From Oncomelania hupensis (Eukaryota; Mollusca; Gastropoda; Littorinimorpha; Pomatiopsidae): a stretch of DNA of 64,000 nt. The position numbers and the translations under genes are program-made. The notes under the pieces were generated by a model. It saw only the letters and a program-made list of their open reading frames with translations. It made no database searches and was not told the origin of the DNA. Shown here in pieces: positions 31,423-42,317 of the stretch. Numbering within the stretch: the stretch's first letter is position 1; every line of letters starts with the position of its first letter. The stretch lies in assembly GCA_036898135.1 (NCBI GenBank), contig CM072522.1:58936209-59000208 (forward strand), written 5' to 3'.

Positions 31423-33247
31423 TGTAAGCCACGCACACACGCCCGCCCGAGGCCAACTCCCCCCCCCCTTTTTACCGGTCACCCAAAAGATCTTGTCAGG
31501 ACAGCTGAGCAACCCCCCCAAAACCCTCTCCTCCCCCTTGGAGGAGGGGGGAGGGAGGGAGAAAGACCCCCGAACGGCGGCCGCGCGCGCGGGCCGACAA
31601 GCAATTGTAAAAATAAAATCAAAATAAAATAAAAATCTCTTCTCTCTTGTCTTGTCTATGTGTGCTGAATGCATGTTTCTTGCGATCATGTTCATTTATA
31701 TTTTCTCCGTCTCCACGGTCAACTTCTTCAGCAACGACCAGGAACGGAGACCTCACATACACCTCAGTGTAAAGAATTCCCTTCTCATCTCCCTCCCTGG
31801 TCCATCACATTCCACAGACCGTGGAGCAGACAAAATCTACCATGCCGTGTTTGCACCCGTTTTATTGTGTTGCTAGTCTGTGATGTCTTGTGTTAACAAT
31901 TCCTCCACAATTAAGGAAAAACATTCACACATTCTGTCGCTCAAAGGGAAGTTAGAAAGAATTTTTACTACAACAACAAACAGATCTAGCGCAGATAGAA
32001 ACGATACGGAAAACCACACAAACAGAATACTAGTACGTTGACGTTAGGCTAAACAAAAACTTGCTTTGATCGTTCAAACGTTGAATTTACTTATTTCTCT
32101 CAACTCAGGAATTGAATTCCTTTGCGATATAAAAATAATACAATGGCCAGTTTAACAATTATTTTACATTACAATACTAATTAGTTATTTCCAGGCAGCG
32201 AGAAGAAAGAAAAGAAATATGTTCGGAACTTCTAGATAAATTTCATTTCTCAGAATCATTTCTTGCCATTTACGTTGAGGGTTTTCTCAATAATAAAAGA
32301 AAATAAAAACTAATTTATAAATTACTACTTTTTATAACTAACTTCTTCAACAAAATAACTGAACAATTCTAACTGTCGAATACTATTTACAAATTTAGAA
32401 TTCTGTAAGGTAAAACAGCTTTTTATAAAATTCACTTTCGTTTTTGTATTCTTATCAATTTCGATCTAAATTTTACTGTCACTTTCACTTTTCTTTTTAA
32501 CGTGAGCAAGGCCGGGCTATTATCTTAGATAATTCTGCTTTGGTTAGGATCTAAAGTTACAAACAATAATAAAAAGGACTTCTTTAGTTTTTAAAAGGAA
32601 AAATAGCGGTTATCAAAACGATATGAGACACACCATTTCTACACAGAAATTGTCCTTTTATTACGACATACGAGCAAAACATAGCCGTTGACCAATGAAA
32701 TCTCTGCCAGCGGACCTTGTATTTGAACCAGGGAACCCGGATATTGGCGTCCCATGCACACGAACGGTGCAAAGCTGGAAGAGCGTCGTGAACTATCTAA
32801 GATTTCTATTTCTTCAAAGGTTGACAGTGATTAATTCCCGGTGCAAAACATGAGCCAGTTTCGTCGGACTTCTAGCATCAACGGAGCATAGGACTTATTA
32901 TTAAATTACGAAAGAAAATTGGCTTGTCAAATCGAACACTAGCTGGCACATTTTGACCTAGCTGGGGCCATTCTCAATACACAGGTAAGTGCCGAGATAA
33001 TTCAATTGTCACTCAAATACATTTCATAAATATAAATTTTATGATTAGACTTGCTGGCAAACTTCAGCTAACAAGTAACAAACTGTCAAGAAAAATTCTG
33101 AGTTCCCAATTTTCTCAAACTAAACTAAAGAAAAACAGTGCACAGGCCATCAATAGAAAACACATCTCGCTGGTTAACACGCTAAACTTCGAGACTCTTG
33201 GCACTCTAAACATCGAATCCTTTTTATAAATAAATTAAACATTTTCA
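31423..33247 (-). repeat. 3' LTR of the gypsy element
   Basis: 1825 bp, TGTAAGCC...CATTTTCA on the plus strand. Compared with 40475-42317 it lacks an insert near 32600 and differs at a few sites (e.g. near 31546-31575). It contains a GC-rich hairpin-prone stretch (31525-31560). Small open frames inside are shared by both LTRs and have no recognised domain. Confidence 0.88.
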
Positions 33248-33262
33248 CGCTCCCCTGCCAAA
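33248..33262 (-). promoter_or_regulatory. Polypurine tract
   Basis: On the minus strand GGCAGGGGAGCG directly precedes the LTR start TGAAAATG. Confidence 0.65.
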
Positions 33263-33345
33263 TAAGGATAATGCTCCTGCATTATGAATATCTCCTGCTT
33301 TTAATTGGCTGTAGTTGATTTCACTTCTTTATATTTTTTTTCAGG

Positions 33346-34584
33346 TTACGGTACAACAATGTCAACATCTTCAAGAGCTTTCACCAGTTCCCATCTGGCT
33401 CCTGTGAGAGCTGGCAGTTGAGCAGCGAGTGACCGTATGGTGAGCAGCGTCGACGTGTCTGTAGGTAGACCAGCGGCCACAATACGGACATGCCGGGAAA
33501 GAATGTCACGAAGACTTTGCACTGGATACTTGTGTTTTGGAAATTCCATGCCGGGCAGCATTAGCATAGAGAACTCATCAAAAAGTTCCCTTTGGCCCAT
33601 CTCCACAGGAAAACCCGCTCGTCTACCAAGTACCAAGGCTGCTTCCATGAAGAGAATATATTTGCCTTCCTTATCCATCTGGTTCCATCCCAACGGTGGC
33701 CATCGGATCCCTGTAGGAAGAGTAACTTGATGCTCTCTTGACCACTTCCTGGGTGCAGCCAAAATCAACGAAGGGAATCCTGCCATCAATAGTTTCCTTG
33801 CTCGTTCGCTGTCTTCGGATAATGGGTTAGGGGGGAAAAGGTGGGAAAGATTAAGGGTAGGAGGGACATGAGCGGCCAGAAATTCAGAATTTGATATAGG
33901 GCTCACGCCAAAAGTAACCGGTGTGCGGGGACCAGGCTGAATTTCAGGGGTAAGAGGGTCAAACACAGAGTTCGAGATATGTAGTAAAGGTGACGGCACA
34001 GTGGCAGAGGGGGCAGGCGAAGACACCGTCTCACAGGGAACCAGCTGATACGCCGAGGCAGAGCGAACAGTCACAGGTTCCGGCTCTGAGGTCTGGAAAA
34101 CGGACTCAGTTTCAGGCACCTCCTGGTTGGCAAAATCCTCTCGGTCCTCCATACTAACTTGTAGACCCGCCTGTCTCATGGCCTCTGCTAAGCTATCCTT
34201 CGATGAATTAAGACAGCTGTCAGGGTCCACGCGGATACTCTGCACCAAACTCCATGGAAAGTTTACTCTTGCTTTCCATACTAAGGCAGCAGGGTGGTCA
34301 GGCTCCACAGGGCAAAGTACGGGTAGGCTGGTGGTCATTTTGCACAAGGGAGGAAGTCGTCCCAACAGCTCCTCCAGCCCATCCGGACGAAAGACGATTA
34401 CAGCCACTTGTCCTCCTTCATACAAAGTTGCCTCCAAAGGGTCCATGTTCAGCCCATGCAGCAACAGGGGCATAGAAGAAGGGGCTCTTGAGGAGGGGTG
34501 ATGGCTCAACAAATGCCGTCTCAAGGAACGCCTCGAAAGGTAAGTTCTAGTGCAGCAAGGGCACTTTACATCCGTCTGTAACAA
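33346..34584 (-). CDS. Env-position ORF with C2H2 zinc finger, unknown function
   Basis: An open frame of about 412 codons lies between pol and the 3' LTR in the same orientation. Residues 8-28 form a canonical C2H2 finger (C-x2-C-x3-Y-x5-L-x2-H-x3-H; CPCCTRTYLSRRSLRRHLLSH). A proline/serine-rich middle follows (about 150-260), then a conserved-looking globular C-terminus (PRKWSREHQVTLPTGIRW, GKYILFMEAALVLGRRAGFP). There is no signal peptide or membrane segment, so it is not an ordinary env. The frame opens at a stop only three codons upstream and has no ATG before the finger. TTCCTATTGTTACAG ending at 34576 is a good splice acceptor, suggesting that the finger is on a 3' exon of a spliced message. 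A captured host exon is an alternative. I recognise no family. Confidence 0.6.
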   Translation of the reverse strand: MLQTDVKCPCCTRTYLSRRSLRRHLLSHHPSSRAPSSMPLLLHGLNMDPLEATLYEGGQVAVIVFRPDGLEELLGRLPPLCKMTTSLPVLCPVEPDHPAALVWKARVNFPWSLVQSIRVDPDSCLNSSKDSLAEAMRQAGLQVSMEDREDFANQEVPETESVFQTSEPEPVTVRSASAYQLVPCETVSSPAPSATVPSPLLHISNSVFDPLTPEIQPGPRTPVTFGVSPISNSEFLAAHVPPTLNLSHLFPPNPLSEDSERARKLLMAGFPSLILAAPRKWSREHQVTLPTGIRWPPLGWNQMDKEGKYILFMEAALVLGRRAGFPVEMGQRELFDEFSMLMLPGMEFPKHKYPVQSLRDILSRHVRIVAAGLPTDTSTLLTIRSLAAQLPALTGARWELVKALEDVDIVVP

Positions 34585-34591
34585 TAGGAAT
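34576..34591 (-). promoter_or_regulatory. Candidate splice acceptor for the zinc-finger frame
   Basis: The minus-strand TTCCTATTGTTACAG pyrimidine tract plus AG sits just before the codon for residue 4 of the frame, with a TGA immediately upstream. A GTAAGT donor-like site exists in the leader at 40344-40349 (minus). Confidence 0.45.
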
Positions 34592-35524
34592 CATCTACAT
34601 AACTTCCCGTAACTTCACTTCACACTGTGTTAAGTTTGATTGCATGGAATAAAATAATAAATTATAATGCTTTCTCTATTACTGATCACGGCACCAATGG
34701 CACCATCTGAGAGAAAGTGACTGACAGTTATTTCCACAGTAAACTGTATTGTTAATGTTCACTATCTGGAAACAAGTGACAGTACAAAACGTAGGTTAGT
34801 GACTAAGTCATCCAAAACTCATGGAGACGTACGCGCCACTGATCCGTGCCACACCTTCTTTGTAAGTTAGGCCATCTCCAATGACCAACTAACCAACACT
34901 CCATGTTAGGCCATCTCCAATGACCAACTGAACAACACTCATCTCCAATGACCAACTAATCCATCACTCCAATATTAGCACGGTAATTGGCATAGTTACT
35001 AAATTTGCAAAATCTAATTTCCTATGCATCGTCCATTAGTCCGCAAATTGAGCAAGTTGCCAAAGTTTTTGAGAGACTTAACTGCTCCCTAAATAATAAG
35101 CAGGCAGCCGCAATTGTGCCAGAAAATAACAGTTTAACTTCACTCTGAAGTTCACTCACACAGTTCATCTGCCATCAGATGACAACAAAAAGCAACTAAA
35201 CAGTTACTCCATGGTCTCAAAATAACACTTCCCTAATGTCACACTGAATGTTCTATTGTTGTTACTGACTGTGTTTATTTTATGATTTATTTATGTATTA
35301 ATTTTTTTTTTTTTTTTTAGTATAGGACAGGATTTAAATAACCTGGAGATATTAGTTTGTCATTTTTTTTCTGCATTAGTGTATCACTTTTCACTTCAAA
35401 TATTTATAGTTTGTCACTCACAGTCACACTATCTCAAAAAAAATTTTTCACATTTAACAGTTAGTCACACTGTATCACTTCAGACAATTTTGACAATTTG
35501 TCACACTCCAGAATTCACACAGAG
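34592..35524 (-). other. Spacer between pol and the 3' ORF
   Basis: No open frame of note. It includes three imperfect copies of a segment with CATCTCCAATGACCAACT (34875-34975) and a T run near 35302. It could be intron if the downstream frame is spliced. Confidence 0.5.
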
Positions 35525-38500
35525 TTAATTTTTGCAAATCCACTTTGGTATTCTTGTTCCTTTGTAGATTATTATTCTGTCAATATGATGAGCTTTAGGT
35601 GGTGATTTTGCACTTTTCTTCAACATGTAAGTCAAGTCATCTATTTTCTTTGTCACCAGGTATGGACCTCTCCAATGGCTGACAAGTTTTTGGCATACTC
35701 CAACTGTGCGTCTTGGGTCGAATAACCATACAAGTTGACCAGGGGAGAACTGTCGTTTCCGAGCATGAAGATCATAGTTCCTTTTCTGGTAAGCAGCATT
35801 TTTCCTGATATTCTTCCTAGCTACTTCATGAGCTTCAACAAGTGAATTCTGTAAATCTTGGACGTACTCTGTGACTGGTCTCTCAGCTCCTATCTCTTTG
35901 GGACGGCCAACCACAGCTTGAATAGGTAAAACAATTTCTCTGCCCAAAACCATTTTGTTTGGCGTTTGCTGAGTGGTACTGTGCTCTGACGACCGGTATG
36001 CCATCATAACTTGAGGAAGAAAAATGTCCCAAACTTTTTGTTTGTTTTCACAGTACATGGTTAACATGTTGGTTAATGTTCTCATGAAACGTTCAACACC
36101 ACCGTTTGCCTGGGGATGATAACTAGTGGTGCGAGTTTTGTCAATGTGCAGGAAGTCACATACTTCCTTGAAAAGACCACTTTCAAAATTTTTACCTTGA
36201 TCAGTAATTATCTGCAGTGGAGTACCAAAACGGCATATGAATTCATTGACAAAAGTTTGTGCGATTGTTCTTGCTTCTTGATTTGGCATAGAGAATGCTT
36301 CAGTCCATTTAGTAAACAAATCAGTGACAACCAGAATGTATTTGTTGCCTTTATGTGTCACAGGCAGGGGACCAAGAATATCTAGCGCAACTCTTTCCAT
36401 AGGTTCACCAACTATATAGTGTCCAAGTGGCGCATGTTTTGTACTCCTTGGGGTTTTCTTGGCAGCACAACGATCACACTGTTGAACGTAAATAGTTACA
36501 CTGTCTTTCATTTTAGGCCAATAAAATGACCTTTTTATTTGTTTCAGCGTCTTCTCTGCACACAAGTGTCCTGCAGTTGGAATGTCATGGGAATGCGCCA
36601 GGACTTGCCTTTGCAGTGATCCAGGGACTATTATTTGTATTGAATTATCTTCTGCACCACGCCTATACAGGACTCCATTGTACAAAACTAGACGGTTCCA
36701 TTCAGCCCACAACGCTTTAACTTCTGCAGAATAGGCTGATATCTCATTCCAAGCTGGACGCAAAGAAGAATGTTCAATTGAACGCAGAATTGGGCCGATA
36801 ATTTCATCCTCTAGCTGCTTTTTGCGTAATTTTTCAGTGTCCCAACCATCAAGAAGTACTGGTGTAAAAATTGTGTATTGTTTGTCATCAGTGTTCGCAC
36901 TGTCACAAGTAGCACTATCACAGGTAAAGGGAGATAATTCGGTCTGAGAATTAGACCTTGACATCGTATCTGTGGATTGGCCTGGTAGCGTCTGTTTATT
37001 TGTAGAGTCTGCCGTTTGCTTTGTTGCACAGCACTTCACAACATCAGCGACAGTCTTTGAGGTTTGCTTAGTTGTTAGCTTTTGTTGTTGAGTCGATTCC
37101 ATCACCATTGCTAATAATTGCACAACAGGAAGCACATTTGACACATTTTCTGTCTCTTGTGGTAATTCTGAGTCTATTTCTTTACATTGGGCTCTCATGC
37201 ATGCTGGGCATGGACGTCTTGATAATGCATCAGCATTTCTGTGCTGTGTACCTGGACGATGAGTAACTTTCAGGTTGTAAGTACAGATTTCTTGAAGCCA
37301 GCGCATTACTTGGCCAGACGGATTTTTCAAAGTCTTTAGCCAACTAACAGCTGAGTTATCGGTGCGCAAAAGAATTTCTTGACCATAAAGATAATTATGA
37401 AATTTCTTCAGTGCCTTGATTACAGCTAACAGCTCTTTCCTGGAAACACAATAATTAGTTTCAGCTGAAGTCAAGGTTGAACTGTAATAAGCAATGACTT
37501 TTTCTCTACCATCGTCAATTTGAGACAGCACTGCTCCCACGGACTGGTCACTGGCATCAGTGTCTAAAATGAATTGTTTTCCTAACTGAGGGTAGCTCAA
37601 GATAGGAGTACTTGATAGTTTGTCTTTCAGTGTTTGAAAAGCATAAGCACAGTCTTCTGTCCACTGGAATTGAACTCCCTTCTCACACAGCTTGTGTAGA
37701 GGTTTAGCTATCGCAGCAAAATTTTCCACAAACTTCCTATAGTAGGAACAAAGTCCAAGGAAACTTCGAACTTGTTTCACAGTTTCGGGCTGCGGCCAGT
37801 CTTTAATAGCTTTGGTTTTCTCTGGGTCTGTCTGAATTCCTTGTTCGTTGACAACATGTCCCAAAAACTTGATTTCTGATTGAAAGAGTAAGCACTTTGA
37901 AGGTTTTAAGTTTAAATTTGCTTCTTCAAGTCTTTGCCACACATGTTCCAATCTTGTAAGTCCTATTTCAAAGGTAGGGGCTGGCACGATTGTATCGTCC
38001 ATAAACAAAACACACTCACTCCACTGCAATCCGTGCAAAACATTTTCCATCATGCGTTGAAAAGCAGCTGGAGCATTTGTAAGTCCAAAACTCAATACGG
38101 TGAATTGGTACAATCCCATACCAGTAATAAATGCAGTTTTCTGCCTGTCTTCTTCCCTGTCAAGGGGAATTTGCCAGAAGCCACTCTGTAAGTCCATAGT
38201 ACTGAACCATTTGGAGTCTGACAAAGAATCCAAGCATTCTTCAATGAGCGGTAAGGGATAAGCATCACGAATAGTGACTTCATTTAGTTTTCTGTAGTCT
38301 ACACAGAAACGTATAGAACCGTCTTTCTTATACACAAGACAGGTAGGACTAGCCCAAGCACTGGTAGAAGGCTCAATAATATTTCTTTCTAGCATGCAAT
38401 GAATTTCTTCCCGTTCGGCTTCTCTCTTTCCAAGTGGTAGCCTTCTAGCTCTTTGTCTAATAGGAACAGCTTGACCAGTGTTTATCTGAAATCTTGCCTT

Positions 38501-39466
38501 GTTTGTCTTGCCCATGTCATTAGCAGATTTTGAAAAAATGTGCTGGTATCTTACCATTAGTTCTTTCAAAACTTGAGACTGTTGTTCACTGAGATTTACT
38601 GTACTTCTTTCAAATAGATCTTTCAAATATTCAGGAAGGTGGTTATTTTCAGAATTGGCATTTCTGACAGCAGTAAAATTAATCTTGACCTTAGATTGTC
38701 TCCCTTGGTACGCTGACTGTGCCGTTCCTAAGTAGGTATTAGGGTATAGTTTGGTGTCTTTTTCTGCTAAGTTGATCACAATGGCAGTTGTGTTCATTTT
38801 ATCAGCAGTTATCATTGGTGTCATGTACAGCTGCTTTGTTTGTACTACTACATCTGATGGTTCCAGTAGCATGTCCTGATTAACATACTGTTTGCCACTA
38901 ACTGTGACTGAAACGTTCATGATTGATCTGGCAGGAATGACAAGTGATTGAGAAGACGTGACATGGCAGACCATTTCTGATTTGCCACCAACGAAGAGTG
39001 GAATGTATCCAGTCTTTGTTATCAACTGCATTTTCTCAATGTTCATAGATTTCACAAATTGAAAAGTAAAATCTTGTCCCAAAATTGCATCAATATTCAT
39101 GTCACATATGATAGTTGGTACCACAAATTCCTGATTACCCAAATCAAGTTCCAGGTTTGCTACACCTAGGATATTCACTTTACATCCATTGATTCCTTCT
39201 AGCCTAGTGTCGGTGTTAAGCAAAATAGGCCTTTGTTCTTCTGGTATCAGGTGAAAAACATGACTTCCAAGCAAGGTAGCAGCAGAACCAGTGTCAATTA
39301 GAAAATCAACTGTAATGCCATACAGGTTTGCTTCAGTAAACATTCCGGTGTTATTATTTACTTGGCTTTCCTTATGTGGATTAGTTGTTCTGACATTGTC
39401 ATTGACTGGATGGTTTGATTTCTTCACAGAGTCATTTGAAACGTAAACTGGCACTTGCAAAGTAAT
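35525..39466 (-). CDS. pol: Ty3/gypsy Pol: protease, RT, RNase H, integrase
   Basis: 1313 open codons with no internal stop. Protease with FLIDTGSA (about residue 54). RT from about 340, with KKDGSIRFCVDYRKLN, SFGLTNAPAAFQRMM and the catalytic box LFMDDTIV (about 488; FMDD instead of the usual YxDD). RNase H at about 635-750 (DTDASDQSVGAV, RTDNSAVSWL). Integrase HHCC at about 957-1000 (HDIPTAGHL ... CDRC), and core D in LDILGP, D in TDQGKNF and E in GVERF with about 35 residues between the last two. A GPY/F-type module (HWRGPYLV) lies near the end. There is no ATG at the start: the frame follows a single in-frame TAA (39467-39469) after the gag tail, so Pol would be made by stop readthrough. 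All catalytic residues are present, so enzymes may be functional. Confidence 0.93.
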   Translation of the reverse strand: MTLQVPVYVSNDSVKKSNHPVNDNVRTTNPHKESQVNNNTGMFTEANLYGITVDFLIDTGSAATLLGSHVFHLIPEEQRPILLNTDTRLEGINGCKVNILGVANLELDLGNQEFVVPTIICDMNIDAILGQDFTFQFVKSMNIEKMQLITKTGYIPLFVGGKSEMVCHVTSSQSLVIPARSIMNVSVTVSGKQYVNQDMLLEPSDVVVQTKQLYMTPMITADKMNTTAIVINLAEKDTKLYPNTYLGTAQSAYQGRQSKVKINFTAVRNANSENNHLPEYLKDLFERSTVNLSEQQSQVLKELMVRYQHIFSKSANDMGKTNKARFQINTGQAVPIRQRARRLPLGKREAEREEIHCMLERNIIEPSTSAWASPTCLVYKKDGSIRFCVDYRKLNEVTIRDAYPLPLIEECLDSLSDSKWFSTMDLQSGFWQIPLDREEDRQKTAFITGMGLYQFTVLSFGLTNAPAAFQRMMENVLHGLQWSECVLFMDDTIVPAPTFEIGLTRLEHVWQRLEEANLNLKPSKCLLFQSEIKFLGHVVNEQGIQTDPEKTKAIKDWPQPETVKQVRSFLGLCSYYRKFVENFAAIAKPLHKLCEKGVQFQWTEDCAYAFQTLKDKLSSTPILSYPQLGKQFILDTDASDQSVGAVLSQIDDGREKVIAYYSSTLTSAETNYCVSRKELLAVIKALKKFHNYLYGQEILLRTDNSAVSWLKTLKNPSGQVMRWLQEICTYNLKVTHRPGTQHRNADALSRRPCPACMRAQCKEIDSELPQETENVSNVLPVVQLLAMVMESTQQQKLTTKQTSKTVADVVKCCATKQTADSTNKQTLPGQSTDTMSRSNSQTELSPFTCDSATCDSANTDDKQYTIFTPVLLDGWDTEKLRKKQLEDEIIGPILRSIEHSSLRPAWNEISAYSAEVKALWAEWNRLVLYNGVLYRRGAEDNSIQIIVPGSLQRQVLAHSHDIPTAGHLCAEKTLKQIKRSFYWPKMKDSVTIYVQQCDRCAAKKTPRSTKHAPLGHYIVGEPMERVALDILGPLPVTHKGNKYILVVTDLFTKWTEAFSMPNQEARTIAQTFVNEFICRFGTPLQIITDQGKNFESGLFKEVCDFLHIDKTRTTSYHPQANGGVERFMRTLTNMLTMYCENKQKVWDIFLPQVMMAYRSSEHSTTQQTPNKMVLGREIVLPIQAVVGRPKEIGAERPVTEYVQDLQNSLVEAHEVARKNIRKNAAYQKRNYDLHARKRQFSPGQLVWLFDPRRTVGVCQKLVSHWRGPYLVTKKIDDLTYMLKKSAKSPPKAHHIDRIIIYKGTRIPKWICKN

Positions 39467-39878
39467 TTAAGATGTATTATCTGCTGTATCTTCTTCTGGT
39501 TCATGTTGAGCCTGTGGTGTGTTCATGATAATGTCACTGCTAGCATTACATTGTTTTCCTTCCTTGGGCCTTGTACAGACTACCTCCTCTTGGCAGCTCA
39601 GGAAAATAGGTGACCGGTTGCGTCGGGCCATGTAAAGCAAAATTGTTGTTGTTAAATTCATAGTCTGGAGCTTCTCCCCATATTCCATTTCCTCTGAGCA
39701 GGTTGAGTTCGTCTTGATTCTGGGGTTGTTGTAGATCCTCCCTGGGTATTGTCAGTAATTCTCGTTGCCTTTGTCGAAGTTCCATTAGTTCTCCTTCCAC
39801 TTCTTCAATCAATTGCTGATTTCTTTGGCGTTCCATTTCAGCCATTTCTCTTTCTTCTTGCACTTGACGGTCAGCCAT
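39467..39878 (-). pseudogene. gag remnant (N- and C-terminal ends only)
   Basis: The start MADRQVQEEREM (39878) opens a frame with a strong coiled-coil-like stretch (EMERQRNQQLIEEVEGELME) and ends at 39546. The last part of gag is in another frame (reading through about 39600-39467, ending in TADNTS then TAA), which is the pol frame. Only about 135 residues remain, with no capsid major domain and no CCHC knuckle, whereas Ty3/gypsy Gag usually has 300 or more. An internal, frame-changing deletion is inferred. Confidence 0.7.
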
Positions 39879-40448
39879 TATGACTTGCTTACTTTCCCAG
39901 TGTTGTGCATTTTAAATAAACAATACGTGTCTCTCGTTTTGCTCCTATACTGCCTAAATTTTAATTTCCTATTTACTTCTATGCTCAACAGTAATGCACA
40001 TAATTTATTTTTGTTTTAATTATTTTTATTTATTATTACTTGTATATATTTATTTTATTTATTTATTTATGACTATATGATTTAACCTTGTACATTACTA
40101 GTATATCCTTAGGTAAATCTGTTTCAAATTAATGTATAATAAATAGTCTGGTTTTACGAAATGTGATTAAAGAATAAAACATTTGAACTGTCTATTTTAT
40201 CATCTACTTTATTCTCTTACATAAAATGTAGTGTCTTTCTCTCTTGCATTCCAACATCACTAACAAGACACAACAACCATGCACTAAAAAAAATGAATTT
40301 TCATAACACAATCCCACACACAAAACTAATACTTCTGAACACCACTTACTTGTAGGAAGTGGTGTCATTCTTCAAATAATCTTTCAATTAAAATAATGGT
40401 GTAATTCTTCAACATGGGCTGAGGCATCATTTAGCCTCAATTAATCGT
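39879..40448 (-). other. Leader of the gypsy element
   Basis: AT-rich untranslated sequence between PBS and gag start. No frame of note. Contains donor-like GTAAGT at 40344-40349 and GTAAGC near 39890 on the minus strand. Confidence 0.6.
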
Positions 40449-40467
40449 ATCCCACTTCTTGACACCA
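40449..40467 (-). promoter_or_regulatory. tRNA-Leu-type primer-binding site with one extra base
   Basis: The minus strand reads TGGTGTCAAGAAGTGGGAT, which is the complement of a eukaryotic tRNA-Leu 3' end (ATCCCACTTCTGACACCA) except for one inserted A. Seven bases separate it from the LTR end. Confidence 0.75.
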
Positions 40468-40474
40468 CTTTACT

Positions 40475-42317
40475 TGTAAGCCACGCACACACGCCCGCCC
40501 GAGGCCAACTCCCCCCCCCCTTTTTACCGGTCACCCAAAAGATCTTGTCAGGACAGCTGAGCAACCCCCCCCAAAACCCTCTCCTCCCCCTTGGAGGAGG
40601 GGAGAGGGAGGGAGAAAGACCCCCGACATGGCGGCCGCGCGCGCGGGCCGACAAGCAATTGTAAAAATAAAATCAAAATAAAATAAAAATCTCTTCTCTC
40701 TTGTCTTGTCTATGTGTGCTGAATGCATGTTTCTTGCGATCATGTTCATTTATATTTTCTCCGTCTCCACGGTCAACTTCTTCAGCAACGACCAGGAACG
40801 GAGACCTCACATACACCTCAGTGTAAAGAATTCCCTTCTCATCTCCCTCCCTGGTCCATCACATTCCACAGACCGTGGAGCAGACAAAATCTACCATGCC
40901 GTGTTTGCACCCGTTTTATTGTGTTGCTAGTCTGTGATGTCTTGTGTTAACAATTCCTCCACAATTAAGGAAAAACATTCACACATTCTGTCGCTCAAAG
41001 GGAAGTTAGAAAGAATTTTTACTACAACAACAAACAGATCTAGCGCAGATAGAAACGATACGGAAAACCACACAAACAGAATACTAGTACGTTGACGTTA
41101 GGCTAAACAAAAACTTGCTTTGATCGTTCAAACGTTGAATTTACTTATTTCTCTCAACTCAGGAATTGAATTCCTTTGCGATATAAAAATAATACCATGG
41201 CCAGTTTAACAATTATTTTACATTACAATACTAATTAGTTATTTCCAGGCAGCGAAAAGAAAGAAAAGAAAATATGTTCGGAACTTCTAGAAAAATTTCA
41301 TTTCTCAGAATCATTTCTTTCCATTTACGTTGAGGTTTTTCTCAATAATAAAAGAAAATAAAAACTAATTTATAAATTACTACTTTTTATAACTAACTTC
41401 TTCAACAAAATAACTGAACAATTCTAACTGTCGAATACTATTTACAAATTTAGAATTCTGTAAGGTAAAACAGCTTTTTATAAAATTCACTTTCGTTTTT
41501 GTATTCTTATCAATTTCGATCTAAATTTTACTGTCACTTTCACTTTTCTTTTTAACGTGAGCAAGGCCGGGCTATTATCTTAGATAATTCTGCTTTGGTT
41601 AGGATCTAAAGTTACAAACAATAATAAAAAGGACTTCTTTAGTTTTTAAAAGGAAAAATAAGCTCACGGGTGCTAGCGGTTATCAAAACGATATGAGACA
41701 CACCATTTCTACACAGAAATGGTCCTTTTATTACGACATACGAGCAAAACATAGCCGTTGACCAATGAAATCTCTGCCAGCGGACCTTGTATTTGAACCA
41801 GGGAACCCGGATATTGGCGTCCCATGCACACGAACGGTGCAAAGCTGGAAGAGCGTCGTGAACTATCTAAGATTTCTATTTCTTCAAAGGTTGACAGTGA
41901 TTAATTCCCGGTGCAAAACATGAGCCAGTTTCGTCGGACTTCTAGCATCAACGGAGCATAGGACTTATTATTAAATTACGAAAGAAAATTGGCTTGTCAA
42001 ATCGAACACTAGCTGGCACATTTTGACCTAGCTGGGGCCATTCTCAATACACAGGTAAGTGCCGAGATAATTCAATTGTCACTCAAATACATTTCATAAA
42101 TATAAATTTTATGATTAGACTTGCTGGCAAACTTCAGCTAACAAGTAACAAACTGTCAAGAAAAATTCTGAGTTCCCAATTTTCTCAAACTAAACTAAAG
42201 AAAAACAGTGCACAGGCCATCAATAGAAAACACATCTCGCTGGTTAACACGCTAAACTTCGAGACTCTTGGCACTCTAAACATCGAATCCTTTTTATAAA
42301 TAAATTAAACATTTTCA
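40475..42317 (-). repeat. 5' LTR of the gypsy element
   Basis: 1843 bp; partner of 31423-33247. Carries an extra AGCTCACGGGTGCT-type segment near 41660. Confidence 0.88.

Larger units (their letters stand above)
31423..42317 (-). mobile_element. Ty3/gypsy element with complete pol, gutted gag and an extra 3' ORF
   Basis: LTRs of 1.8 kb bound a minus-strand interior: leader and PBS (about 40449-40474), gag remnants (39467-39878), pol (35525-39466), a 940-bp spacer, and a further frame (33346-34584) in the env position. I find no target-site duplication outside the LTRs, so ends may have been rearranged. The LTRs differ by scattered substitutions and an 18-bp-class indel, so the insertion is older than the Gmr1-like element. 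Integrase follows RNase H, the standard Ty3/gypsy order. Confidence 0.88.

Noticed and set aside
32975..33000. Plus-strand splice donor (ACACAGGTAAGTG) implying a host exon
   Set aside because: It lies within the LTR, is repeated in the other LTR, and no open exon precedes it.
33437..39200. Plus-strand frames of 60-125 codons across the gypsy element
   Set aside because: Antisense shadows of pol and of the zinc-finger frame, without domains.
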